A stretch of 64,000 nt of DNA from Curtobacterium poinsettiae (lineage in GTDB: Bacteria; Actinomycetota; Actinomycetes; Actinomycetales; Microbacteriaceae), in assembly GCF_025677645.1 (NCBI RefSeq), contig NZ_CP106879.1, positions 3,038,001-3,102,000 of the forward strand. The letters are read 5' to 3'. Position numbers and translations under genes: made by a program. The notes under the pieces are model-generated. The model saw only the letters and a list, made by a program, of their open reading frames with translations. It had not been told where the DNA came from and made no database searches. Of this stretch, positions 44,800 through 53,876 are shown piece after piece; positions within the stretch are counted from its first letter, which is position 1; each line of letters opens with the position of its first letter.

Positions 44800-46311
44800 T
44801 CAGTGGGCGCCGTCCACCGCGGCGGGTGTCGCCGACCAGTCGGCCGACCCGGCCGGGTCGGCCGTCGACGCGACGGCCCCTGCCGTGGCGGCAGCCGCAG
44901 CCGGGTCGCGGGGCAGGTGCACCGTGAAGACGGTGTCCCCCGGCTCGCTCGTCACCTCGACCCGACCGCCGTGCGCCTGCACGACCGCGTCCACGATGGC
45001 GAGCCCCAGACCGGTCGACCCGACCGTACGGGACCGCGAACTGTCCGCCCGGGCGAAGCGCTCGAACAGCTTCGGCAGGAACTCCGGGTCGATCCCCTGG
45101 CCGGTGTCGCGGACGGTCAGGTCCACGCCGCCGTCGACCGGGGCGAGGCCCACCGTGATGCGGGTGCCCTCGGGCGTGTGGGTCCGGGCGTTCGTGACGA
45201 GGTTCACGATGACCTGGTGCAGGCGTGCGGCGTCGCCCGTGATCGTCACCGGTTCCGGCGGGACGTCGACCTCGATGGGGTGCTCCGGTGAGGCGGCGTG
45301 CGCATCGTTGACAGCGTCGAGCACCAGGCCGGTCAGGTCGACCTCGGCGAACTGGATCTCACGGCCTTCGTCGAGCCGGGCGAGGAGCAGCAGGTCCTCC
45401 ACCATCGAGGTCATCCGGATGGACTCGGACTCGATGCGGCTCATGGCGTAGACGACGTCCTCCGGCAGGTCGCCGCCCATGCGCCGGGTGAGCTCGGCGT
45501 ACCCGCGCACCGAGGCGAGCGGGGTCCGGAGCTCGTGCGAGGCGTCGGCGACGAACTGCCGCACCTTCTGCTCCGAGCGTTCCCGCGCCTGCATCGCACT
45601 GCCGATGTGCCCCAGCATGCGGTTGAACGCGCTGCCGACCCGGCCGACCTCCGTGCGGGGGTCGGTGTCGGGCACGCGGACGCCGTCGAGGGCGTCGCTG
45701 CGGTCGAGCGGCATGCGCGCGACGGTGGAGGCGGTCTCGGCGACGCGCTCGAGCGGGCGGAGCGACTGCCGGACCACGAACGCGGCGACGACCGAACCGG
45801 CGACCAGTGCGGCTGCCAGGACGGAGAGGACCCCCGCGAAGAGCTTCCAGACGCTGTCGTAGACGGGTGCCATCGGGAGCCCCACGACCAGGACGGCCGG
45901 GCCGACGTTGACGGCGGCCAGACGGTACCGTCCGACGTCCGAGCCGAGGTCGATCGTCTCCGGGGCGGCGTCCACGCGGACGGATCCCAGTGCCTCGGCG
46001 CTCGCCTGCGGGATCCCGCTCGGGCGGCCGTAGTCGTCGAGCACGTTCGCGATCACGACCTGGCCGTCGACGAAGTACGCCGTCAGCGTGCCGGCCGCCT
46101 GCCCGGACGGTCGGGACAGGTCGATGCTCGGCTGCCCCGACTGGTTCTGCTGCAGGTACCGCTGCGCCCGGTGCGTGGCACTCGTGATCTGCTTGTCGAT
46201 CGCGCTGGTCTGGATCGAGAAGAGCGCGATGAGGCTGGCCCCGCCGATCACCGCGCTGACGGCGACGACGAGGGCGACGATGCTCAGGACGAGCCGGCGC
46301 CGCAGGGTCAC
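44800..46311 (-). CDS. Sensor histidine kinase (HAMP, HisKA), OmpR-system partner
   Basis: 503 residues. Membrane helices near residues 8-32 and 158-182 bound an extracytoplasmic sensor; a HAMP region follows (SLRPLERVAETASTVARM). The phospho-acceptor His is in FVADASHELRTPLASVRGYAEL; the ATPase has LHQVIVNLVTNARTHTP (N box), VRDTGQGIDPEFLPKLFERF and GSTGLGLAIVDAVVQAHGG. The C-terminal ~40 residues are Ala-rich. GTG start overlaps the regulator stop by four bases. Resembles TrcS/CseC-type kinases; signal unknown. Confidence 0.94.
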   Translation of the reverse strand: MTLRRRLVLSIVALVVAVSAVIGGASLIALFSIQTSAIDKQITSATHRAQRYLQQNQSGQPSIDLSRPSGQAAGTLTAYFVDGQVVIANVLDDYGRPSGIPQASAEALGSVRVDAAPETIDLGSDVGRYRLAAVNVGPAVLVVGLPMAPVYDSVWKLFAGVLSVLAAALVAGSVVAAFVVRQSLRPLERVAETASTVARMPLDRSDALDGVRVPDTDPRTEVGRVGSAFNRMLGHIGSAMQARERSEQKVRQFVADASHELRTPLASVRGYAELTRRMGGDLPEDVVYAMSRIESESIRMTSMVEDLLLLARLDEGREIQFAEVDLTGLVLDAVNDAHAASPEHPIEVDVPPEPVTITGDAARLHQVIVNLVTNARTHTPEGTRITVGLAPVDGGVDLTVRDTGQGIDPEFLPKLFERFARADSSRSRTVGSTGLGLAIVDAVVQAHGGRVEVTSEPGDTVFTVHLPRDPAAAAATAGAVASTADPAGSADWSATPAAVDGAH

Positions 46312-47048
46312 GAGGTCGGCTTGATGACGTACCCGACGCCGCGCACCGTGTGGATCATCGGGGTCTCACCGGCGTCGATCTTCTTGCGCAGGTAGGAGAT
46401 GTAGATCTCGACGACCGACGACTTGCCGCCGAAGTCGTACGACCACACGCGGTCCAGGATCTGCGCCTTCGAGAGCACGCGGCGGGGGTTGCGCATCAGG
46501 AAGCGGAGCAGCTCGAACTCGGTCGCGGTGAGCTCGATCGGCCGACCCGCACGCGAGACCTCGTACGACTCCTCGTCGAGCACCAGGTCGCCGACCACGA
46601 TGCGGGAGTCCCCGGCCTCGGAGATCGAGATCTGCGAGCGGCGGATGAGTCCCCGCAGACGCGCCACGACCTCCTCGAGGGAGAACGGCTTGGTGACGTA
46701 GTCGTCGCCGCCTGCGGTGAGCCCGGTGACCCGGTCCTCGACGGAGTCCTTCGCGGTGAGGAAGAGCACCGGGGTGTCGTCGTTGTTCTGCCGCAGCCGG
46801 CTCAGCACCTGCAACCCGTCGAGGTCCGGCATCATGACGTCGAGCACCATCGCGTCCGGCTTGAACTCCCGTGCGGTCGTCAGGGCGTCCTGCCCGCCGT
46901 TCGCGCTCTTGACGTCCCAGCCCTCGTAGCGGAGCGCCATGGACAACAGGTCGGTCAGGCTGGCTTCGTCGTCGACGACCAGGATGCGCAACGGGGTTCC
47001 GTCGGCACGCGTGAGGCGCGGGGCTGCTGCAGGCTGGGAGATGGTCAC
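46308..47048 (-). CDS. OmpR/PhoB-type response regulator
   Basis: 246 residues. Receiver LRILVVDDEASLTDLL, phospho-acceptor in AMVLDVMMPDLDG, switch Thr and Lys in FLTAKDS and VTKPFSLEE. Winged-helix domain with LTATEFELLRFLMRNPRRVLSKAQILDRVW and YISYLRKKID, ending HTVRGVGYVIKP. GTG at 47048 is seven bases after GATACT (47061-47056), implying a leaderless start. Likely controls its own operon and unknown targets. Confidence 0.94.
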   Translation of the reverse strand: MTISQPAAAPRLTRADGTPLRILVVDDEASLTDLLSMALRYEGWDVKSANGGQDALTTAREFKPDAMVLDVMMPDLDGLQVLSRLRQNNDDTPVLFLTAKDSVEDRVTGLTAGGDDYVTKPFSLEEVVARLRGLIRRSQISISEAGDSRIVVGDLVLDEESYEVSRAGRPIELTATEFELLRFLMRNPRRVLSKAQILDRVWSYDFGGKSSVVEIYISYLRKKIDAGETPMIHTVRGVGYVIKPTS

Positions 47049-47151
47049 GTCTTCGAGTATCGAGAAGTTCCTATGAGCGCTCTGTGGGGCGCCCCTGTGC
47101 GTTCTGTGGATCGAGGACGCGTCCACACCTCCTCCTCCGTACGGTGGAGAC

Positions 47152-48186
47152 ATGTTGCGATCTGCAGCCTGGCCCGCGTCGGCCCGGCACCTGGACACCG
47201 CGCGGATCGAACGGACGACCGGGAGGCCCGGCTCGGCACCGACGGACCGCCTCGCGGTCGCACGAGCGGTCGCCGCCACCACCCCACCCCTGTCATCCGG
47301 CACGGCCGGCGGGTTCTTCGGCACGCTCGCCGCGCTCGCCGCGGCGGACGTCGCCACCGCCCGCACCGTCGAACCGCACCTGGACGCGCTCGGGATCCTC
47401 GCGCAGGCCGGGGTCGACGCCCCGGACGGCTCGACCTGGGGCGTCTTCGCGGCCGAGGGGCCGGGCCTCCGACTCGACGCCACACCGCAGCACGACGGCG
47501 CGTTCCTGCTGCACGGCACGAAGCCGTGGTGCTCGCTCGCCTCGACGCTCTCGCACGCCCTGGTCACCGCTCACCTGGGCGACGAGCGGGTCCTCGTCGC
47601 CGTGGACCTGCGCCAGCCCGGGATCGCCGTGCACGACGACACCTGGGTCGCACGCGGCATGCCGGACGTGCCGAGCGGACCGGTCGACTTCGACGGCGTC
47701 CGGGCACGACCCGTCGGCGCGCCCGGTTGGTACCTGCGACGTCCGGGCTTCGCGTGGGGCGGCATCGGCGTCGCCGCCTGCTGGTGGGGCGGTGCTCTCG
47801 GACTCGCCCGGGTGCTCCGTGACACCGCGTCGGCGCACCCGGATTCCGAGCTGCTGCAGGCCGCCCTCGGCGCCACCGTGGCCGACCTCGCCGACGCCGA
47901 GGACGCGCTCGCCGACGCCGCCGCCCGGATCGACGATCCCGACCCGGCCTCCGACGACACCGACTGGCGGCTGCTCGCCCAGACCGTCCGGTCGCGGGTG
48001 CGCCGTTCGGTCGACGCGGTGCGCGAGCGGGTGGTCTCGACGATCGGCCCGGCACCGCTGACCGCCGACCCCACCGTCGCCGCGCGGGTCGCCGACCTCG
48101 AGCTCTACGTCCTGCAGGACCACGGCGCCCGCGACCTCGCCCGCATCGGCCGGATGGTGCTCGAGCGCGGCGGCGTCGCGTGGTGA
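47152..48186 (+). CDS. Acyl-CoA dehydrogenase-like protein
   Basis: 344 residues, shorter than true acyl-CoA dehydrogenases (~380). Recognisable parts are GGFFGTLAALAAADVATAR (N-terminal helices), GVFAAEGPGLRLD ... LLHGTKPWCSLAS (the beta-domain GxKxxxS pattern) and VLQDHGARDLARIGR near the end. The catalytic Glu is not obvious. ATG at 47152 lies six bases after TACGGT. Its stop overlaps the next gene. First gene of a cluster with a PIG-L/methyltransferase and a glycosyltransferase, so it may oxidise a pathway intermediate and not a fatty acid. Confidence 0.82.
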   Translation: MLRSAAWPASARHLDTARIERTTGRPGSAPTDRLAVARAVAATTPPLSSGTAGGFFGTLAALAAADVATARTVEPHLDALGILAQAGVDAPDGSTWGVFAAEGPGLRLDATPQHDGAFLLHGTKPWCSLASTLSHALVTAHLGDERVLVAVDLRQPGIAVHDDTWVARGMPDVPSGPVDFDGVRARPVGAPGWYLRRPGFAWGGIGVAACWWGGALGLARVLRDTASAHPDSELLQAALGATVADLADAEDALADAAARIDDPDPASDDTDWRLLAQTVRSRVRRSVDAVRERVVSTIGPAPLTADPTVAARVADLELYVLQDHGARDLARIGRMVLERGGVAW

Positions 48187-49538
48187 GCTTCGACCACCGC
48201 GAGCCGGGCACCGACCCGGCGGCATGGACGGGGTTCCTCGACGGCCTGGACGCCCCGGCGATCGACCTGGCCGGTGCCGGGTCGGTGGTGGTCGTCGCAC
48301 CCCACCCCGATGACGAGACCCTCGGCGCCGGTGGGCTGATCGCGGCCGCTGCAGCGGCCGGTGTCCCCGTGCACGTGCTGCTCCTGACCCGCGGCGAGCG
48401 CTCCCACCCGGACTCCCCCACGACGACCCCGGAGGCACTCGCCGCCGCCCGCGACGCGGAGTTCGTGGCGGCCCTGCGCACCCTGCACCCCGACGTGACG
48501 TCGACCTCGGTGGGGATCGCGGACGGCGCGACCCGCGAACACCGGGACCGTGTCGTCGACACCCTGGCCACGGTGCTCGCCGGCGTCGCCCGCCCCGTGC
48601 TGCTCGTCGCGCCGTGGCGCGGGGACGGGCACCGCGACCACCGCATCGCCGGCGAGGTCGCCGAGGCCGCCGCGGCGAGCGCCGCCGACGTCGACCTGCT
48701 CGCGTACCCGATCTGGGCCTGGCACTGGGACGACCCGGGCCACCCCGTCGCCCCGTGGGACGACGTCCGGGCCCTGTCGCTGCCCGACGACCTCGTCGCC
48801 CGGAAGCGTGCCGCACTCGACGCCTACCCGTCGCAGACCCGGCCCCTGTCGCCCGCGCCGGGGGACGAGGCGATCGTCGACGACCGGCACGCCGCCCACC
48901 ACCTGCGGACGACGGAGTGGTTCTTCGCGCCCGGGGCCGCCGCGTCGCGGTCTCGCGAGTCGTTCGACGCCCACTACGACCGGAAGCCCGAGGGATGGGA
49001 CTTCGACGGGTCCTGGTACGAGCAGCGCAAGCGTGCCGTGACGCTGGCGGCGCTCCCCGGCCCGCGCTTCCGGTCGGCACTCGAGCTCGGCTGCGCGACC
49101 GGCGTCCTGACCGCAGCCCTCGCCGAGCGCGCGGACGACGTGCTCGGCACGGACATCTCGGCTGCGCCGCTGGATCGTGCTGCCCGTCGCGCCCCGACCG
49201 CTCGGTTCGTGCAGGCTGCCCTGCCGGTGGAGTGGCCGGACGGGCGCTGGGACCTGGTGGTGATGTCCGAGGTCGGGTACTACCTGTCGCCCGCCGACCT
49301 CGACGCGACGATCGACCGCGTGCTCGGGTCGCTCGACGACGACGGCGTGCTCGTGGCCTGCCACTGGCGGCACCCCGACGACGAGGCGGTCTCGAGCGGC
49401 GACGCGGTGGACGCGCGGCTGACCGAACGGTGGCCGCGCCCCGCCCTGCTCCGACACGTGGAGGAGGACTTCGTCCTGAGCGTCCTGCCCGGCCCGGCGG
49501 TCACCTCGGTGGCCCGGGCCGAGGGGATCGTCCGGTGA
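48183..49538 (+). CDS. Bifunctional PIG-L family deacetylase / SAM-dependent methyltransferase
   Basis: 451 residues. N-terminal half: VVVAPHPDDETLGAGG (the PIG-L zinc motif PHPDDE) and GDGHRDHR (third zinc ligand), a de-N-acetylase fold. C-terminal half: FDAHYDRKPEGWDFDGSWYEQRK, then SALELGCATGVLTAALAERADDVLGTDIS, a Rossmann methyltransferase similar to NodS. Two GTG codons are possible (48180, 48183); I prefer the GTGA overlap used elsewhere here. Likely deacetylates and methylates an N-acetylated sugar or amine. Confidence 0.9.
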   Translation: MSFDHREPGTDPAAWTGFLDGLDAPAIDLAGAGSVVVVAPHPDDETLGAGGLIAAAAAAGVPVHVLLLTRGERSHPDSPTTTPEALAAARDAEFVAALRTLHPDVTSTSVGIADGATREHRDRVVDTLATVLAGVARPVLLVAPWRGDGHRDHRIAGEVAEAAAASAADVDLLAYPIWAWHWDDPGHPVAPWDDVRALSLPDDLVARKRAALDAYPSQTRPLSPAPGDEAIVDDRHAAHHLRTTEWFFAPGAAASRSRESFDAHYDRKPEGWDFDGSWYEQRKRAVTLAALPGPRFRSALELGCATGVLTAALAERADDVLGTDISAAPLDRAARRAPTARFVQAALPVEWPDGRWDLVVMSEVGYYLSPADLDATIDRVLGSLDDDGVLVACHWRHPDDEAVSSGDAVDARLTERWPRPALLRHVEEDFVLSVLPGPAVTSVARAEGIVR

Positions 49539-50245
49539 GCCGACCGGAACCGCGTGCACGCATCGACGTCGTCGTCCCCGCGCACGACGAGGAGGACCGG
49601 ATCGCCGCGTGTCTCGACGCGCTCCTGGTGGCCGTCGACCGGCTCGCCACGGAGCGGCCCGGGGTCGACGCCGCCGTCACGGTGGTGCTCGACGGTTGCA
49701 CGGACGGCACCGCTCCGGTGGTCGAGCGGTACCCGGTCGACGTCCTGACCACGGATCGTGTCGGGGTCGGTCGGGCACGGACCATCGGGGCGACGCACGC
49801 GCTCCGTGCGCACGACGGCGACCCGGCAGCCCGGTGGCTCGCCCACACCGACGCCGATTCGCGCGTTCACGAACGGTGGCTCGTCCAGCAGTCCGACGCC
49901 CTCGCCTCTGGTGCGCAGGTGCTCGTCGGTGCCGTCGTCCCCGACCCGGACGACCTGGCGCCCGCGGTGCTCGACCGGTGGACGCGGGCGCACCCGCCGG
50001 GTGCTGCCCTCGGCCACGTGCACGGCGCGAACCTCGGCGTGCTCGCCGCGGCGTACGTCAGCCTCGGCGGGTTCGACCCGGTGCCCGAGCACGAGGACGC
50101 GCGGCTGGTCGCCCGGGCGCGGGCGCTCGGCTTCCGGGTGGACGCCACCGTCGACCTGCCCGTCGTCACGAGCGGGCGCTTCGCCGGCCGGACCCCCGGC
50201 GGGTACGCGGAGCACCTGCGCCGGCGGTACGGCGACGTCGGTTGA
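49535..50245 (+). CDS. Glycosyltransferase family 2
   Basis: 236 residues. GT-A fold: RIDVVVPAHDEEDRIAACLDALL, VLDGCTDGTAPVVER, and the metal motif LAHTDADSRV, followed by GHVHGANLGVLAAAY and a C-terminal GGYAEHLRRRYGD. No membrane helix. GTG start overlaps the previous stop by four bases, so all three genes form one operon. Donor and acceptor unknown. Confidence 0.9.
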   Translation: MSRPEPRARIDVVVPAHDEEDRIAACLDALLVAVDRLATERPGVDAAVTVVLDGCTDGTAPVVERYPVDVLTTDRVGVGRARTIGATHALRAHDGDPAARWLAHTDADSRVHERWLVQQSDALASGAQVLVGAVVPDPDDLAPAVLDRWTRAHPPGAALGHVHGANLGVLAAAYVSLGGFDPVPEHEDARLVARARALGFRVDATVDLPVVTSGRFAGRTPGGYAEHLRRRYGDVG

Positions 50246-50374
50246 CCCGCCCTTAGCCGGCACACAGGTGCGCGATGGGTCGGTCATCGACAGCGTGCCT
50301 AGGTTCTCCTCCGTCGGCCCCGCCGCGCGCTCTGCGCGGCCGGTGACCCCAGCCGGCCACCACCGAGGAGAACC

Positions 50375-51925
50375 ATGTTCCTGACCTACCTCAGGCGCGA
50401 ACTCACGAACCGCAAGAAGCAGACGGTCATCATCGCGATCGGGATGGCCCTGGCCATCGCCCTCGTGGTGATCGTGTCGTCGATCTCGGGTGGCGTGCAG
50501 GCAGCGCAGTCGAGCGTCCTGCAGTCCGTCTACGGCGTCGGCACCGACATCACCGTCACCAAGACCGCGACGGCGTCGACGAGCGGCGGGCGTCCGAGCT
50601 TCGACTTCGGCAGCCAGGGCGACAGCGACGACGACAGCGGCTCGACCGACCTGTCGCAGTCGCGGCTCGCGGTCGCGCGCGGCACGAGCACCCTGAACGC
50701 CGCGAACCTGTCCACGATCACGAGCACCGACGGCGTCAAGGCCGCGACGGGTGTGCTGACCCTCGAGAACAGCACGTTCTCCGGCCAGGTCCAGCAGCAG
50801 TCGACCGACGACAACAGCAGCACGGACGGCGGCAACGACTCCAGCAGCGACAGCACGACCCAGCAGGGTCCGCCGAGCGGGGACACCGGCGGTGGCGGCG
50901 GGTTCGGCGGCGGGTCGTTCAGCGTCGACTCGTTCACGGTGACCGGCATCCCGGTGTCCGGCGCCGCGGTCGGCCCGCTCACGAGCACCGAGCTCACGAA
51001 GGGGCGCACCTTCGCCGCGAAGGACGCGGGCAAGGACGTGGTCGTGCTCGATGCGTCGTACGCGAAGAGCGAGTCCAAGGCGGTCGGCGACACCGTCGAC
51101 ATCGGCGGCACCGACTTCACCGTCATCGGCATCGTCAGCTCCACCGGCTCGGCCTCGACCACGGGCTCGAACACCTACATCCCGCTCGACACCGCGCAGG
51201 CACTGGCCGACCTCGACGGCAAGGTCACCTCGATCTACGTCTCCGCCGAGTCGTCCTCCGACGTCAGCACCATCAAGTCCGCGCTGCAGGCGAAGCTGAC
51301 GAGCGCCACCGTCTCCACCGAGGCCGACCTGGCCTCGAGCGTCTCCGGGTCCCTCAGCACCGCGTCGAGCCTGGTCTCGAACCTCGGCAAGTGGCTGTCG
51401 ATCGTCGTGCTCGCCGCGGCGTTCCTCATCGCGATCCTCTTCACGATCTCCGGCGTGACCCGCCGCACCCGCGAGTTCGGGACCCTCAAGGCGATCGGCT
51501 GGTCGAACGGCCGCATCACCCGACAGGTGGCCGGTGAGTCCCTGGTGCAGGGCCTGATCGGCGGCGTGCTCGGCGCCGCGGCCGGCCTGATCGGCATCCT
51601 CGTCGTGAACGTCATCAGTCCGACGATCTCGGCGAGCGCCTCGAGCACGACCGGCGGTGGTGCCGGTAGCGGTGGCGGCATGCCCGGCGGCGCAGCGACC
51701 GCGGCCGCGGGCAGCGGCACGACGGGCGGTGCACCGGCCGGGGGCTTCGGCGGCGGCGCGAGCACCGCGTCGACGACCGACGTGGTCCTGCACGCCCCGG
51801 TGACCGTCGAGATCATCCTGCTGGCGATCGGCCTCGCGATCCTCGGCGGTCTCATCGCCGGCGCGCTCGGCGGCTGGCGCGCGAGCCGGCTCCGCCCGGC
51901 CGAGGCGCTCCGGAGCGTGGCCTGA
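50375..51925 (+). CDS. MacB/FtsX-like ABC transporter permease
   Basis: 516 residues. One N-terminal membrane helix (IIAIGMALAIALVVIVSSI), a large periplasmic domain, then three C-terminal helices with the FtsX-type loop GVTRRTREFGTLKAIGWSNGRI. The periplasmic domain contains two Asp/Ser/Gly-rich stretches (~70-95 and ~150-185) and a third Gly/Ala-rich insert (~425-470) between the last helices, all unusual. ATG at 50375 has GAGGAGAA upstream. ATPase gene follows with a one-base overlap. Confidence 0.9.
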   Translation: MFLTYLRRELTNRKKQTVIIAIGMALAIALVVIVSSISGGVQAAQSSVLQSVYGVGTDITVTKTATASTSGGRPSFDFGSQGDSDDDSGSTDLSQSRLAVARGTSTLNAANLSTITSTDGVKAATGVLTLENSTFSGQVQQQSTDDNSSTDGGNDSSSDSTTQQGPPSGDTGGGGGFGGGSFSVDSFTVTGIPVSGAAVGPLTSTELTKGRTFAAKDAGKDVVVLDASYAKSESKAVGDTVDIGGTDFTVIGIVSSTGSASTTGSNTYIPLDTAQALADLDGKVTSIYVSAESSSDVSTIKSALQAKLTSATVSTEADLASSVSGSLSTASSLVSNLGKWLSIVVLAAAFLIAILFTISGVTRRTREFGTLKAIGWSNGRITRQVAGESLVQGLIGGVLGAAAGLIGILVVNVISPTISASASSTTGGGAGSGGGMPGGAATAAAGSGTTGGAPAGGFGGGASTASTTDVVLHAPVTVEIILLAIGLAILGGLIAGALGGWRASRLRPAEALRSVA

Positions 51926-52776
51926 TGCCCGGCCGCACCGACACGACCGAACCGACGACAGGAGCAACCGTGACCAGCACCGACACCGCGACCGGCGAGG
52001 CGGAGGCGACCCGTGCCTCCAGTCCGATGTACCGGCTGACGAACGTCAGCAAGACCTACGAGCAGAAGAACCGGACCGTCACCGCCCTGACGAACGTCCA
52101 CCTGACGATCCCGCAGGGGCAACTCGTGGCCGTCCAGGGGCCGACCGGCGGCGGGAAGTCGACGCTGCTGCAGATGCTCGGAGCACTCGACCGGCCGAGT
52201 GCCGGGTCCATCCACCTCGGTGGCGACCGCGACGTGGCGAAGCTCGGCGACGGCGCACTGACCGACCTGCGGGCGACCGAGATCGGCTTCGTGTTCCAGA
52301 GCTTCAACCTGATCCCGACGCTGACGGCCCTCGAGAACGTCGAGACGGCGTTCGCGGGGTCGCTCGCGAACCGGTCCCGGACCGAGGTCCGCGAGCGCGC
52401 GGTCGCTGCCCTCCGCGAGGTCGGACTCGGCGAGCGGATGGAGCACCTGCCGGCCGAGCTGTCCGGCGGACAGCAGCAGCGCGTGGCGATCGCCCGGGCG
52501 CTGGTGAAGAACCCGAGCGTGCTGCTCGCCGACGAGCCGACGGGTGCGCTCGACGAGTCGACCCGCGACGAGATCATGGCGCTCATCGAGAAGCAGTGGC
52601 GGGAGCGCGGGCTGACCGTCGTCATCGTCACGCACGACTCGTGGGTCGCGAAGCGTGCCGAGCGGCGCCTGCACATCAAGCAGGGGCAGGTGCGCAGGTC
52701 TAGCGGGGCGGGCGCGTTTCGCGCTGCGCGACAGACCACGCGTCCCGCGGCGCGTGGACTGTCCCGCAGCGCGTGA
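51925..52776 (+). CDS. MacB-like ABC transporter ATP-binding protein
   Basis: 283 residues. Walker A GPTGGGKSTLLQML, Q-loop FVFQSFNLIPTLTALENVE, signature LSGGQQQRVAIARALVKNP, Walker B VLLADEPTGALDE and H-loop VTHD fit the LolD/MacB subfamily. The Thr-rich N-terminal 34 residues and a Ser/Arg/Ala-rich C-terminal tail extend beyond the domain. Partner of the upstream permease; probably exports peptides or releases lipoproteins. Confidence 0.94.
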   Translation: MPGRTDTTEPTTGATVTSTDTATGEAEATRASSPMYRLTNVSKTYEQKNRTVTALTNVHLTIPQGQLVAVQGPTGGGKSTLLQMLGALDRPSAGSIHLGGDRDVAKLGDGALTDLRATEIGFVFQSFNLIPTLTALENVETAFAGSLANRSRTEVRERAVAALREVGLGERMEHLPAELSGGQQQRVAIARALVKNPSVLLADEPTGALDESTRDEIMALIEKQWRERGLTVVIVTHDSWVAKRAERRLHIKQGQVRRSSGAGAFRAARQTTRPAARGLSRSA

Positions 52777-52784
52777 CGACGCCG

Positions 52785-53732
52785 CTACCCCGCCACCGGG
52801 TAGTCGCAGTACGCGAACCACGCCGAGTCCGGGGCCCACGGCGGCACGTTGACCGTCCCCTGCCCGCCGTCGAGCGCCACCAGGGTCTCCGGTTGGACCG
52901 CGATCCGTGCGCCGCGGACGAGCGACCCCGGCAGCAGCCGCAGCTCGACGCGGTGGTCCGCCGGGTGGCCCTGCACGCCGGGCTCGTACGACAGGTAGAG
53001 CAGGTGTGCGCCGTCCGGCGACAGGTGCGGGAACCAGTTCACCCGGTCGTCGTTCGTCAGGCGGACGGGGCTGTCGTGCCCGGGCCAGCGCACGGCCAGC
53101 TGCGCGGTGCCCGGGGTGAACCGCTCCGTGTTCCAGAGCAGGATCCCGCCGGCCGGACTGATGGTGCAGCCGTCGTCGGAGTGCTCGTCCCGCGTGACGA
53201 ACGTCGGCTCGCCGGTCTCCGGGTCGACCATCGCGACGTCGGTCGTCCAGACGCCGTCCTCGGACAGCTCCCCCACGATCGCGGCGAGGGCACTGCCGTC
53301 GGGGGCGATGCCGTGCAGGTAGAACTTCCGCTTGGCGGGCAGGGCCGCAGCGACGTCGGTGATCCGGGTCGTGGGGCCGCCCTCGGGCAGCGGGACGCGG
53401 TACAGCTCGCCGTCGCGCGCGCTCACCACGATGGAGCTGCCGGACGGGTCGACCACGTGGTCGTTGTTGATCTCGTCGACGCCGTCCATCGGCACCGGCA
53501 CGAGCGCGGTCTCGTCCAGCACGGTGCCGCTGTCGGCGGACGGCAGTCGCAGCAGCCAGAGGTCGCCGTCGCCGTTGAGCACCAGGGTCTCGGCGTCCAG
53601 GACGTTCGGTGCCTCGACGAGCACCGCGGCCGACTCGAACACGAGCCTCGAGGTGCGGGACTCGACGTCGTACACGTGCACGCGGCTGGTCTGTCCGGGC
53701 AGCAGCTGCCGCCCCCTGGTCTCGTCGCTCAT
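52785..53732 (-). CDS. TolB-like beta-propeller protein
   Basis: 315 residues with no signal peptide, so likely cytoplasmic. Repeated PD40-type blades are visible (e.g. VDPSGSSIVVSARDGELYRVPLP, ISPAGGILLWNTE, LSPDGAHLLYLSYEPG, APDSAWFAYCDYP). ATG at 53732 begins MSDETRGRQLLPGQ. Homologues are often annotated as biopolymer transporter Tol or oligogalacturonate-lyase-like sugar proteins; placement beside a sugar uptake operon favours a carbohydrate-related role, but it is not proven. Confidence 0.75.
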   Translation of the reverse strand: MSDETRGRQLLPGQTSRVHVYDVESRTSRLVFESAAVLVEAPNVLDAETLVLNGDGDLWLLRLPSADSGTVLDETALVPVPMDGVDEINNDHVVDPSGSSIVVSARDGELYRVPLPEGGPTTRITDVAAALPAKRKFYLHGIAPDGSALAAIVGELSEDGVWTTDVAMVDPETGEPTFVTRDEHSDDGCTISPAGGILLWNTERFTPGTAQLAVRWPGHDSPVRLTNDDRVNWFPHLSPDGAHLLYLSYEPGVQGHPADHRVELRLLPGSLVRGARIAVQPETLVALDGGQGTVNVPPWAPDSAWFAYCDYPVAG

Positions 53733-53755
53733 GGTTCCATCCTGTCGGTCGTCGC

Positions 53756-53784
53756 GTGGTCGGGTGGTCGGGTGGTCGGGTCGG
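53756..53784. repeat. Short GTGGTCGG tandem repeat
   Basis: Three to four copies of GTGGTCGG or its variants upstream of the TolB-like gene. Probably slippage; no function visible. Confidence 0.6.
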
Positions 53785-53797
53785 TGGGGAACGGCAA

Positions 53798-53859
53798 AAC
53801 ACCGGTGTTCGCGCTGCGCACCGCGTGATGCGGCGGCGTCGAGCACGAACACCGGTGTC
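53798..53859. repeat. Pair of AACACCGGTGTT palindromes in inverted orientation
   Basis: AACACCGGTGTTCG (53798-53811) and its reverse complement CGAACACCGGTGT(C) (53846-53859) flank 34 bases. Each arm contains the palindrome ACACCGGTGT, and the two arms can also pair as a long hairpin. It sits between the last permease stop and the TolB-like gene start. It could be a terminator or twin operator sites. Confidence 0.6.
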
Positions 53860-53876
53860 TTGCGGGAGGGCTCCGC

